DNA of 53,053 nt from CBDUQN01 sp965369375 (GTDB taxonomy: Bacteria; Krumholzibacteriota; Krumholzibacteriia; Krumholzibacteriales; Krumholzibacteriaceae): contig CBDUQN010000012.1 in NCBI GenBank assembly GCA_965369375.1, forward strand, positions 1 through 53,053. The letters are read 5' to 3'. The translations under genes and the position numbers were made by a program. Of this stretch, positions 1 to 8,320 are shown in pieces (positions within the stretch are counted from its first letter, which is position 1; the number at the start of each line of letters is the position of its first letter). Under the pieces are notes generated by a model. The model did no database searches. It was given only the letters and a program-made list of their open reading frames with translations, and had not been told where the DNA came from.

Positions 1-142
1 GCGCTTGCGAAGCCGGGGGCGCTTGCGCGTCCGACTCATTCTCCTTTTTTCTGTCCCCTTCGTGGAAGAATTTCAGCTGAAGCAGTATCAGGGAAGTGGA
101 GAGGACGAGTAATCCGAATCCGAGCAGTAGGGCCGTTGTCAT
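1..142 (-). CDS. small single-pass membrane protein, symporter-associated (3' end cut)
   Basis: An ATG at 142 opens a frame that runs off the left edge, so at least 47 residues are visible. The N-terminus (MTTALLLGFGLLVLSTSLIL) is one hydrophobic helix; a charged, Ala/Pro-rich tail follows (HEGDRKKENESD). A GGGAG Shine-Dalgarno lies 10 nt upstream, and the start is only 17 nt after the stop of the 60-residue gene, so it is the last visible cistron of the symporter operon. Very short membrane proteins are known beside SSS-family symporters and are annotated there as small accessory proteins. That role is inferred here from position and topology only. Confidence 0.6.
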   Translation of the reverse strand, partial: MTTALLLGFGLLVLSTSLILLQLKFFHEGDRKKENESDAQAPPASQA

Positions 143-158
143 ATCGTGAGCGCTCCCG

Positions 159-341
159 CTAGAACTTGAAGATCTTGATACCCAGTTTGCGTTTGGTCTC
201 TATCGCCTTCGCCTTGTAGTCGCAGATCTTGCTGTCCGGAAGGCGCGCAAGGTAGATGCAGAAAGAGATAAAGAAGACAAAGAGAAACAGCCACGCGCCG
301 AGGCTGTAGTAGAGAAACGGGGGAAAGTAGTCGGCGTTCAT
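159..341 (-). CDS. 60-residue membrane protein coupled to the symporter
   Basis: A 60-residue protein with a strongly hydrophobic segment (about residues 12-32, including GAWLFLFVFFISF) and a basic C-terminal tail ending KIFKF. Its ATG overlaps the symporter stop codon in a TAATG arrangement, a sign of translational coupling. One transmembrane helix with a positively charged cytoplasmic tail is the simplest topology. No family is recognised with certainty. By position it is probably a small subunit, stabiliser or regulator of the SSS transporter. A longer reading of the same frame exists, but it would run entirely across the symporter gene and is composition-driven. Confidence 0.65.
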   Translation of the reverse strand: MNADYFPPFLYYSLGAWLFLFVFFISFCIYLARLPDSKICDYKAKAIETKRKLGIKIFKF

Positions 342-1822
342 TATTTCAACTCCTCGGAGTAGAGGGGCGGCACCTCGGCCGATGTTTCGGGTGTCCACTT
401 CCTGAGCAGGCTGATGACGAGAAAAACAGGCACCGAAATCATCACGGTGAAGATCGAGATGTGCACATTCCAGAAATACGGCTTGTAGTCGATGGGGATG
501 TCGAACTGGTAGAGCGTCGCGGCGACGAGGCCGACGATGATCGACCAGAAGGCGGCGTCCGGATGAGCGCGCCGGTAATAGATCCCGAAGAAAACGCACA
601 CGAGTGTCACGGCGCGAAGGGTGTAAACGAAGTACGCCTGCTTGAGGAGCTCCGGGACCGTTGTCGCTCCGACTGTGGCGATAACGCCCACAGCGATGAT
701 GCTGTATCGCGTCCAGCGCAGCAGTGTTCTGTCGTCGGCGTGGGGGACCATCCACCGCTGAAAGAGGTCCTTTGCCAGGATGCTTCCCGCCGCAAAGAGA
801 ATCGAGTCAGCCGTCGAGAGGATGGCGGCGAATATGGCGAGCGCGCCGATTGCCCCTATCCAGGGGGGGATATTCGTCAATACGGTGATAAGCGCGAGCT
901 TCGGCTCGGCCGTGAGTCCCGCGGTCTTCGCGTAGATTCCCATCGTTCCCGTCCATATAGAAAGGGGTAGTATGAGGAATGCAGCGAGGATGGGAGCGAG
1001 CCGTGCGATCTTCCAGTTACGCGCGCCGAAGGCGTAGTTGACCGTTGCCTGCGCAGCCGGAACGGCGAGTATCCCGCCGATGAAGAATCCGATCACGACC
1101 ATCGGTGAGAGGCTGAACGGGCTGAAGTAGAAGTCGGGATCGAGGCCGATGTGGCTCATCGCATTGGCGAGGCCGGCGAAGCCCGCGAGGCCGCCCGAGC
1201 CTGCGAGCTCCGGGATACGGTACTTCATGACATAGAAGAAGGCGAGGGGTAGGCCGAGATAGATGAATGCCATATAGAACATGCTCACATATGCGATCGA
1301 CCACATCCCCGCGGCCAGCACGTAGAGTGTGACGAAGATCGAGGCGGCTATCGAGCAGACCTTGATCGGAAAACCGGTCAGGCCGGCGAGGATCGAGCCG
1401 AGCGCGACGACCTCGATGACGGTGAAGAAGGTGTACGCGACGAAATTGAGCAGCGCATTCACCTTCCATGTTTTGATGTCGAAGAGGTAGTAGAGGTATT
1501 CCGGTATCGTCTGGATGCCGTACTTGCGATAGTAATGCGCGAACATGAGTCCGAAGAGAAGTATTCCGGTCGAGGCGGCGATATGGTACCAGATCACCCC
1601 CATCCCTTCATTGAACGCTCTCTCGGAGACGCCGATCGTTCCGAGACCGCCCATATACTCCGCCGCTAACGAGCATGCCACGAAGAAGAGGCCCAGAGAG
1701 CGCCCCGATACGAGCATGTCTTCCGATTGCTTGATCCTTCTCGAGGCGAGCAGGCCGAAGATAAAGATAACCGTGATGACGACGCCGATGACACTGAGAT
1801 GAATGGGTTGAACTGCATCCAC
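341..1822 (-). CDS. sodium:solute symporter (SSS family)
   Basis: A 493-residue polytopic membrane protein of the sodium:solute symporter family (LeuT fold), expected in the inner membrane and importing an organic solute with Na+. Visible marks are about 13 hydrophobic helices, the early SGRSLG segment after TM1 typical of the family, GGLGTIG in the TM2 region, and STADS (AAILSTADSILFAAGS) corresponding to the TM8 sodium site. The start is a GTG with AGGAG 9 nt upstream; no in-frame ATG is better placed. It lies between small membrane-protein genes and downstream of an ADP-forming acyl-CoA synthetase and citrate-cleaving enzymes. A carboxylate substrate (acetate, propionate, pyruvate or similar) is therefore plausible, but it cannot be read from the sequence. 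Confidence 0.88.
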   Translation of the reverse strand: MDAVQPIHLSVIGVVITVIFIFGLLASRRIKQSEDMLVSGRSLGLFFVACSLAAEYMGGLGTIGVSERAFNEGMGVIWYHIAASTGILLFGLMFAHYYRKYGIQTIPEYLYYLFDIKTWKVNALLNFVAYTFFTVIEVVALGSILAGLTGFPIKVCSIAASIFVTLYVLAAGMWSIAYVSMFYMAFIYLGLPLAFFYVMKYRIPELAGSGGLAGFAGLANAMSHIGLDPDFYFSPFSLSPMVVIGFFIGGILAVPAAQATVNYAFGARNWKIARLAPILAAFLILPLSIWTGTMGIYAKTAGLTAEPKLALITVLTNIPPWIGAIGALAIFAAILSTADSILFAAGSILAKDLFQRWMVPHADDRTLLRWTRYSIIAVGVIATVGATTVPELLKQAYFVYTLRAVTLVCVFFGIYYRRAHPDAAFWSIIVGLVAATLYQFDIPIDYKPYFWNVHISIFTVMISVPVFLVISLLRKWTPETSAEVPPLYSEELK

Positions 1823-1834
1823 CTGTGCATACTC

Positions 1835-1996
1835 CTATATAGATAGCAGGGTCAGTATGAGACCCCATATGAACAGCACGCTGTAGAGAATGGAAAAGAT
1901 GAAGTCGGACCGGTCGATGATCTTCAGATTCTTGATATCCGACTCGGACACATGAATCTCTTCTCCCTGTATCTCATGCTTTGTTTCTTGCGGCAT
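1835..1996 (-). CDS. 53-residue membrane protein preceding the symporter
   Basis: A 53-residue protein with a soluble N-terminus (MPQETKHEIQGEEIHVSESD) and one C-terminal hydrophobic helix (about residues 32-53, IFSILYSVLFIWGLILTLL). GGAG lies 10 nt upstream of the ATG. The stop is 12 nt before the symporter start. An upstream in-frame extension would overlap the acyl-CoA synthetase stop and was rejected. No family is recognised. With the 60- and 47+-residue proteins downstream, it makes three tiny membrane proteins around one transporter. Confidence 0.6.
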   Translation of the reverse strand: MPQETKHEIQGEEIHVSESDIKNLKIIDRSDFIFSILYSVLFIWGLILTLLSI

Positions 1997-2063
1997 GAAC
2001 AGATCGCTCCATAGGATTTGAATATTCCTTTCAGGGACGAACCGTTTGGTAGCGGCTGTGTTG

Positions 2064-4208
2064 CTATTTCTTGATAACGAGCGCGTCAGCAACGCGGACT
2101 CCCTGACCTTCGGGCAGGACAAGGAGGGGATTGATGTCGAGCTCCGCCACGTGGTCTTCCAGTGCGAGCGCCATGCGGCTCACCTTGACGAGCACATCGG
2201 CGATTGATTCGATGTCGGCTTTCGCCCTGCCGCGGGCGCCGTCGAGGATCTTGAATCCCTTGATCTCCCGAATCATCGCGAGCGCGTCTTCGCGCGACAA
2301 CGGCGTTATGCGAAGCGACACGTCTTTGAGGATCTCGACAAAGATACCGCCGAGGCCGAACATGATCGTCGGGCCGAACTGCGGATCGTTCTTCACGCCG
2401 ACTATGACTTCAGTGCCTCCGGTGATCATTTCCTCGACGAGCACGCCGTTTATCTGCGCCTTAGGATCGTATGCGCGCGCATTCTCTAGCACTTCGTTGT
2501 AGGCGGCTACGAGCTCGTCGCGGTTTCCGATGTTCAGCTTCAACGCGCCGGCTTCCGTCTTGTGAAGGATATCGGGCGAGTCGATCTTGAGGACGACCGG
2601 ATAACCGACCGTCTCGGCGATCTCGATCGCCTGTTTCTTGCTCGTGGCTACGTCGCGCTTCGTGACGGGAATGCCGAAGAGCTTGAGAAGCTCCTTGCCC
2701 TGGTTCTCGGTGAGGCTGTGCTCGGCGTCGTCGAGTATGGCAAGCGCCGATGTTCTCGCTGCGTCATCTGCGGTGTCCGTAAGAGCTGCGCGGTCGCGTG
2801 AGAGGTATTCTTTCCTGAATGCGGCGTAATTCATCAGCGCGCCCATCGCCTTCACCGCACGAACGGGAGAACGGTACATCTGGACGTCTCCGTCGACGAG
2901 CACTTTCTGATTGTCGCCCATCACCTTGTCCCCGGCCGTCCAGGCGACGGTGAGCGGTTTCTTCGTGCTCTTGGACATCTTCACGATATCGGTAGCCATA
3001 TGGCGGCCCGGCTCGCCCGTAATCATCGTCACGACTATCACGAGCGCGTCGATATCGGGATACGCCACCATCGCCTCGAGCACCGTCATGAAGTCCTCGG
3101 CCGTGTTGAGCACATGGGCGGTGACGTCGACCGGATTGAGAGCCGATCCGTAGTCGGGAATGACTCCCATGATGATTTCCTTGGTCTTGGGGTCGAGCTC
3201 GGGTATGTCCAGATTCAGATCGACCGCCTCGTCGGCCGCGACGATCCCACCGCCCCCTGAGGTTGTTATGATGCCGAGTTTCTTGCCCTCGGGAAGCGCC
3301 GGGATACGCTGCATGAGCGCCGCGATATCGATCATCTCTTCGATATCGTAGACCCTGATGATCCCCTTCTGCCTGAAAAAAGCGTCGGCCACCGCATCCG
3401 ATCCGGTGAGCGATCCCGTGTGTGAGGAGGCTGCCTTCTGCCCGATCTCGGTACGCCCCGCTTTGAGCGTAACGATCGGCTTGCCGAGCTCGAGGGCCCT
3501 TTCGGCGACGCGTGAGAACTGCCTGCCGTCCTTTATGCCTTCGAGATAACTGATGACCATCCGCGTGTCGGGATTCTCCAGAAGGTACTCCATGAAATCG
3601 AGCGTGTGGAGATCGACCTCGTTGCCCGTGCTCGCCACACAGTTGAAGCCGACGCCCGATTCCTGCGCGAGATTGAAAATGGCGTAGCCGAGCGCGCCGC
3701 TCTGCGTCACATACCCGATGGGACCGTAGCGGAGCGGCTTCACCTGCACCGATGAGCTGAAGCCGCCGATCACATGCTCCTTCACGTTGATCGATCCCTG
3801 GCAGTTTGGGCCGACCACGCCGAGGCCGGTTTCACTCGCGAGCTCCTTGATCTGCTGCTGCAGCGCTTTTCCCTCTTCTCCCGACTCGGCAAAGCCGGAG
3901 CTGAATACCGTCGCGAACTTCACGCCCTTTTCCACGCACCGTTTCAGCATCGGGAGAACGAGCTTGTAATTCACCGCCACGAGAACGAGGTCCACCTCTC
4001 CGGGAACATCGAGAATGTCCTTGTAGCACTTGTGCCCCCCGAGCTCCTCGTACTTGGGATTGATGGGGTAGACCTTTCCCTTGTAGCCGTGCTCCTTGAG
4101 ATAGCGAAGCGGTTTGCCGCTGATGCTATCGAAGTTACCCGAAGCCCCGATGATCGCAATGGAACGGGGGCTGAAAAAGTATTTGAGATCATGCTTTGCT
4201 TTGCTCAC
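2064..4208 (-). CDS. ADP-forming acyl-CoA (acetyl-CoA) synthetase, one-chain
   Basis: A 714-residue NDP-forming acyl-CoA synthetase, which interconverts acyl-CoA + ADP + Pi with acid + ATP + CoA. The order is an N-terminal CoA-binding Rossmann domain (IAIIGASGNFDSISGKPLRY, about 17-36), a succinyl-CoA-ligase-like domain with the phosphorylated histidine at about 263 (SSHTGS), and a C-terminal ATP-grasp module from about 490 (LTENQGKELLKLFGIPV) ending in ELDINPLLVLP. The length matches fused alpha-beta enzymes of archaea and anaerobic bacteria. It starts with GTG after AAGGGTG and lies 12 nt downstream of the ATP-citrate lyase large subunit. It could turn lyase-derived acetyl-CoA into acetate and ATP, or activate acids imported by the adjoining symporter. 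Confidence 0.9.
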   Translation of the reverse strand: MSKAKHDLKYFFSPRSIAIIGASGNFDSISGKPLRYLKEHGYKGKVYPINPKYEELGGHKCYKDILDVPGEVDLVLVAVNYKLVLPMLKRCVEKGVKFATVFSSGFAESGEEGKALQQQIKELASETGLGVVGPNCQGSINVKEHVIGGFSSSVQVKPLRYGPIGYVTQSGALGYAIFNLAQESGVGFNCVASTGNEVDLHTLDFMEYLLENPDTRMVISYLEGIKDGRQFSRVAERALELGKPIVTLKAGRTEIGQKAASSHTGSLTGSDAVADAFFRQKGIIRVYDIEEMIDIAALMQRIPALPEGKKLGIITTSGGGGIVAADEAVDLNLDIPELDPKTKEIIMGVIPDYGSALNPVDVTAHVLNTAEDFMTVLEAMVAYPDIDALVIVVTMITGEPGRHMATDIVKMSKSTKKPLTVAWTAGDKVMGDNQKVLVDGDVQMYRSPVRAVKAMGALMNYAAFRKEYLSRDRAALTDTADDAARTSALAILDDAEHSLTENQGKELLKLFGIPVTKRDVATSKKQAIEIAETVGYPVVLKIDSPDILHKTEAGALKLNIGNRDELVAAYNEVLENARAYDPKAQINGVLVEEMITGGTEVIVGVKNDPQFGPTIMFGLGGIFVEILKDVSLRITPLSREDALAMIREIKGFKILDGARGRAKADIESIADVLVKVSRMALALEDHVAELDINPLLVLPEGQGVRVADALVIKK

Positions 4209-4220
4209 GATTCACCCTTC

Positions 4221-6365
4221 TTATTTCGGAAAATCTCTCAGATCCTTTCCCTTGTATACGGCTTCGGCAAAATTGATTCGCCGCATCTGGCCCTGGCTCG
4301 CGATTTCCTCGAAATAGTGCGCCGAGAGACCCGCGACGCGGCCGTAAACGAAGAGCGCCTTGGCCAGGTCGATTCTCAGGCCCATATCGGCCACGATGGC
4401 GCCGATCACGCCGTCGACGTTTATCGGCAGCGACATGCCGCGAACGCTTTCAAGAATGTCCGATACCATCTCCGATATCTCGACGCAGGGGCCTGCGAGT
4501 CCGGTCTTCTTGGACAGCTTCCACAGCACATCCCGTCTCGGATCCTGCGTGTGCACGCGGTGGCCCATGCCCTGGACGCGCTGGCCGCGGTTCATGTACT
4601 CCTTGAGCATCGCCTCGGTCGCTTTCGCGAGGTCGATGCCGTCCTTCTCCGATTTGGCGACACACAGCTGGAAGAATGCGGCCGCCTTGGCGCCGGCGCC
4701 GCCGTGGACGTCGGTGATGGCGCCGATACCGCTCGCAACGCCCATTGTGTAGTTCGGCCGAACCGTCGCACCGATTATCGTCGCCTGCGCCGACGGCGGT
4801 GTCACGCCGTGATCGACGCTCGCGGTAACCATCGCTTCGACCATGCGGGCGCGTTTCGGATCGACCTCTTCCTCGCCGCTCACGGCCCGGTAGATGATGT
4901 TCGCGAACGGCTCCTTGACGGTGGCCTTGTCGAGGGCCGCTTCGGTGCCGATGAGGTGCGAGAGGTAACGCGCAAAGCGCCCGAGCGCGAAGATCGTCTT
5001 ATTAACCGGGCCGTCTTTGCCCTTCTGCGGCATCAGCACGAGCTCTCTGTCCATGAGCAGCGATTTCGCGAGCGCCTGGGAGATATCCTCGCCCTCGAAC
5101 TGTTCGACGGGCGGCGCCGGCATGAGCGCAGCCTTTATCGCACTCTTGCGATGGGCGTCGAGCACTTTCTTCGTGGGCAGCTCGGTCTTGATGAGTAGAT
5201 GCGCCGTTTCGAGGAGGTTGGAGTTGGCGATGATCTCATCGAGCTTGTACCCCGACATGACGAGCTGGTTCGGCGCGACCATTGTCGTTATCGTCCCCCA
5301 GGACGGTTTCTTGGGAGGCTCTTCCCACTTTACGCGCATCTGCTCGTAGTACCGGGCGACCTCGAAATACTTTTTGTTCTTGAGCTTCTTCTTTGCTTCC
5401 TTGATCAGATCGTACTGACTGTTCACCACCGGCACGCCGACGGATTCGAGCGCCTTCTTCTTCGATTTGAAGGTGCCGTATTCCTGGCCCGGCGACACGA
5501 TGGCGCCCGCATGTCCCATCGTCTTTCCCTCCGGCGCGTGCGCGCCCGTGATGAGCGCGACCATCGGTTTGGGGTATTGATCGGGATTCGCTCTTATCTC
5601 CTCAGCAAGGAGCTCTTCCTGGGAGCCGCCGATCTCGCCCGCGACCACGACGAGGTCGGTATCATCGTATTCCATCGCGATGGGAACGAGCTGGCGGAAG
5701 GTCGAGCCTATCGCTCCGTCTCCGCCGACACCGAGTACCGCATTCTGCGCGATACCGGCGCTCGCCAGTCCGTCGGACATGTGATAGAGGATGGCGCCGC
5801 TTCGCGAGATGATCGTCACGCCCTTCGAACCGAACTCTCCGGGCTTTATCTCTTCAGGGTAGAAGACGTCGGGGAGCATGCCGATCTTTATCCCTTCGGG
5901 CGGGAAGATAACGCCGGGCGTGTTGCCGCCGAAGAGCCTCGTCTTGTGCTTGCGCGCCGCAACGAGGATGTCTCTCACGTCGCGCAGCGGGATGAACTCG
6001 GTAATAAGGATCACGAGCGGCACTCCCGCCTCGATCACCTCGAGCGTCGCATCACGGGCCGTCGTATAGTGGCGCCAGATGGAAGCCGCCGCTATGTTCG
6101 GATGTTCCTCGAGACAGTCTTTCACGGTATCGTACACGGGGATCGTCTCATGGATACGCTGTCCGCCACGGCCGAGAGCAATACCGGCGGTGACCGTTGT
6201 GCCGAATTCCTGCATGAGTCCGGCGTGTCTCGTCCCCTGACGTCCCAGCCCGACGACCATCGTCTCTATCTGCTGGGTCTTTTCGATCTTCTTCACGAGG
6301 TCGGGACGGGCGTGCTTGATAAAGTGACAGAGCATTCCCTTATGAGCAGGTATCCGCTTACTCAT
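4221..6365 (-). CDS. aclA: ATP-citrate lyase alpha subunit (SucD-like + citrate synthase-like)
   Basis: A 714-residue large subunit of ATP-citrate lyase, which cleaves citrate + ATP + CoA to acetyl-CoA and oxaloacetate. Residues 1 to about 300 are a succinyl-CoA-synthetase-alpha-like CoA-binding/ligase module with the phospho-histidine at 285 (GKTMGHAGAI). Residues from about 350 are a citryl-CoA lyase/citrate-synthase module with His554 (DVHGGAG), His602 (GMGHRVHTQDPR) and Asp651 (INVDG), matching the citrate-synthase catalytic residues. Family large subunits are usually about 600-610 residues; the extra ~100 sit at the start of the synthase module. The start overlaps the aclB stop (TAATG), with GGGAGGGA upstream. 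Citryl-CoA synthetase fused to citryl-CoA lyase is an equivalent description. Confidence 0.87.
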   Translation of the reverse strand: MSKRIPAHKGMLCHFIKHARPDLVKKIEKTQQIETMVVGLGRQGTRHAGLMQEFGTTVTAGIALGRGGQRIHETIPVYDTVKDCLEEHPNIAAASIWRHYTTARDATLEVIEAGVPLVILITEFIPLRDVRDILVAARKHKTRLFGGNTPGVIFPPEGIKIGMLPDVFYPEEIKPGEFGSKGVTIISRSGAILYHMSDGLASAGIAQNAVLGVGGDGAIGSTFRQLVPIAMEYDDTDLVVVAGEIGGSQEELLAEEIRANPDQYPKPMVALITGAHAPEGKTMGHAGAIVSPGQEYGTFKSKKKALESVGVPVVNSQYDLIKEAKKKLKNKKYFEVARYYEQMRVKWEEPPKKPSWGTITTMVAPNQLVMSGYKLDEIIANSNLLETAHLLIKTELPTKKVLDAHRKSAIKAALMPAPPVEQFEGEDISQALAKSLLMDRELVLMPQKGKDGPVNKTIFALGRFARYLSHLIGTEAALDKATVKEPFANIIYRAVSGEEEVDPKRARMVEAMVTASVDHGVTPPSAQATIIGATVRPNYTMGVASGIGAITDVHGGAGAKAAAFFQLCVAKSEKDGIDLAKATEAMLKEYMNRGQRVQGMGHRVHTQDPRRDVLWKLSKKTGLAGPCVEISEMVSDILESVRGMSLPINVDGVIGAIVADMGLRIDLAKALFVYGRVAGLSAHYFEEIASQGQMRRINFAEAVYKGKDLRDFPK

Positions 6366-7747
6366 TACTTCCCTCCCTTCTTGGCTTTTGTTTTCTTTTT
6401 AGCTTTTGCTTTCTTCTTGGGCTTCGCTTTTATCTTCGGCTTGGCTGCCTTCTTGGCTTTCGACGCCTTCTTGCCTTTCAGTGCGAATCCCTTTTTCAAT
6501 CCTTCCTTGATGATATCGGCCATGATCTTCTGATTGCCGATGACGATGTGCATGTCCTTGAGCGACTCCGGAGTTTCAACTATGGCTTTCTTGAGATAGT
6601 CCGTCGCGCTCGGCAGGTCGGTGCCCACCATACGCCCGTAGACGGGAAGCATCCGCATCCCCGTTGCATGACGATCACGCAGGCATTTGATGAGACCGCG
6701 GATGAATACGTCACAGCTCGATATCCCGCCGAAACGCGACGTAACGACGATATCCACGATCTCCTTGTCCATGAGCAGATGGAACATCTCCGCCACCCTG
6801 TTCACCGGCGGGCCGCCGCCCGAGTCCATGAAGTTGACCGGTACGACCTTGCCATCGAAGAATCGGTCTCCAATGTTCGCCGTCTCGTCGATCGAGAAGA
6901 TGCCGTAGCCGGCGCCCCCGGGAACGAGACCAACGTAGAGCTTGCCCTTCTGCTTGCGCGCATTTTCCGGCAGGAGATCGACGTAGATGAATCCCGCTTC
7001 ACGGGCCCGGGTCTCGTCGCTCGTCGGTTCCGAAACGTCGTGTCTCGCTGAGCGAACGCCGAGGAGATCGAACAGCTCGCCGTGCCGGAAGAGGGCGTTG
7101 TCGTCGAGGACGATCTTTGCATCGGCAGCGATAATATTCTGGCTCTTCGTTAACATAAGCGGGTTAATCTCGGCGACCTTGCAATCGAACTTTTGGAAGG
7201 TTTCGTACAATTTGGATACGGCATCGACGAGCTTGTCCTCGAGGGCCTTGTTGCCGCCGAGACCCTTGTTGAGAAACCTGGCGAATTGCTGGGCCGTTCT
7301 CTTCGGGAGCTTCTTCTCGTTGCCCGGCAGCTCCTTCTTGAGAATGGCCTCGGGGCGCTCGAGCGCCACCTGCTCGATATCAACGCCGCCTTCGGCGCTC
7401 GCTATGGCGATCACGTTGAAGTTGGCCGGATTGGTCGTAACGCCGATGTAGCAGGCGCCGGCCTCGGAAGCGACCTCCTCGACGAGAATCGTCTCCACCG
7501 GGTAGCCTTTGAGAACGAGGCCGAATATCTCCTTGGCCTTCGCTTTCGCCTCTTTGAGGTTTTTCGCTTTCTTGATCCCGCCGGCCTTGCCACGGCCGCC
7601 GACGAGGACCATAGACTTGAGCATGACGGGAAACTTCAGCTTGAGCCCGTCGAGCTCTTCGGGGGAGTGGATCACCCCGTATTGTTTGGGAATGGTGAGA
7701 TCCATCTCCCTGAACACCACTTTTGCCTCATGTTCATAGAGTCTCAC
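6365..7747 (-). CDS. aclB: ATP-citrate lyase beta subunit (SucC-like ATP-grasp) with lysine-rich tail
   Basis: A 460-residue SucC-like subunit that binds ATP and phosphorylates the histidine of the partner subunit. Visible features are the N-terminal ATP-grasp region (LKSMVLVGGRGKAGGIKKA), the EINPL motif typical of succinyl-CoA synthetase beta chains (KVAEINPLMLT), and a C-terminal flavodoxin-like domain (VNFMDSGGGPPVNRVAEM). The last ~35 residues are almost only Lys, Ala, Pro and Gly, like a histone-H1 tail, which is not usual for the family. I chose the GTG at 7747, 8 nt after AAAGGAG; an in-frame GTG at 7765 would add six residues. It is translationally coupled to aclA. Confidence 0.85.
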   Translation of the reverse strand: MRLYEHEAKVVFREMDLTIPKQYGVIHSPEELDGLKLKFPVMLKSMVLVGGRGKAGGIKKAKNLKEAKAKAKEIFGLVLKGYPVETILVEEVASEAGACYIGVTTNPANFNVIAIASAEGGVDIEQVALERPEAILKKELPGNEKKLPKRTAQQFARFLNKGLGGNKALEDKLVDAVSKLYETFQKFDCKVAEINPLMLTKSQNIIAADAKIVLDDNALFRHGELFDLLGVRSARHDVSEPTSDETRAREAGFIYVDLLPENARKQKGKLYVGLVPGGAGYGIFSIDETANIGDRFFDGKVVPVNFMDSGGGPPVNRVAEMFHLLMDKEIVDIVVTSRFGGISSCDVFIRGLIKCLRDRHATGMRMLPVYGRMVGTDLPSATDYLKKAIVETPESLKDMHIVIGNQKIMADIIKEGLKKGFALKGKKASKAKKAAKPKIKAKPKKKAKAKKKTKAKKGGK

Positions 7748-7831
7748 TGTTACCGCTCCTTTCACACTGGAGTGCCCTATGGAATGGGGGAGGGGCGGAG
7801 CGCGGGTGGTTTCACGCCGCTTCCCGGCATT

Positions 7832-8320
7832 CTATGCATTGGTTTTTTTCAGCGCCTCTCTCGTGTACGGCAGAAGTCCCCCCGCGTCGCGAATCGCCAG
7901 TATCTCGGGGGGAAGCTTGGGGAATGAGAAACTTTTTTCCCCGATCTTGATCTCTCCCGCTTCCGCATCGAGCTGCACTTCATCGCCTTCCGTATATGCA
8001 TCCACCGCATCCGCGCATTCGACGAGCAGCAGCCCCTGGTTGATGGCGGCACGGTAAAAAATCCTCGCGAAACCCTTTGCCACGATGGCCTGCACGCCGA
8101 CCGCCTTGAGACCGACGACCGGCTGCTCGCGAGACGAGCCGCATCCGAAGTTCTTTCCAGCGAATACCAGATCCCCCGCCTGTACGCCTCCGGCGAAATC
8201 TGAATCGAGGTCCTCGAGAAGGTGCGGCTTGATTTCCTCGTCGGTGCTGCACGAATAGGTATACTTGCCGGGAAAGAGCATATCTGTGTTTATATCGTCT
8301 CCGTACTTCCAGACTTTCAT
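7832..8320 (-). CDS. LeuD-like isomerase small subunit (aconitase superfamily, swivel domain)
   Basis: A 162-residue swivel domain of a two-subunit hydro-lyase in the 3-isopropylmalate dehydratase/homoaconitase group. It begins MKVWKYGDDINTDMLFPGKY and contains GKNFGCGSSREQ, the hallmark of the small subunit. The substrate-discriminating loop after the INTDM strand reads FPGKYTYSC, unlike the YLRT/YLKT of isopropylmalate isomerases. The ATG at 8320 overlaps the large-subunit stop (ATGA) and follows AAGGAGG; an in-frame extension upstream only reads across the large subunit. Chemistry is probably hydration/dehydration of a citrate- or malate-type acid; the exact substrate is unknown. Confidence 0.8.
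   Translation of the reverse strand: MKVWKYGDDINTDMLFPGKYTYSCSTDEEIKPHLLEDLDSDFAGGVQAGDLVFAGKNFGCGSSREQPVVGLKAVGVQAIVAKGFARIFYRAAINQGLLLVECADAVDAYTEGDEVQLDAEAGEIKIGEKSFSFPKLPPEILAIRDAGGLLPYTREALKKTNA

Noticed and set aside
3774..6533. Long plus-strand open frames (474 and 444 codons) opposite the acyl-CoA synthetase and ATP-citrate lyase genes
   Set aside because: They are Arg/His/Asp-rich mirror frames of high-GC codon usage, with no domain motif, while the minus strand has complete catalytic motifs.
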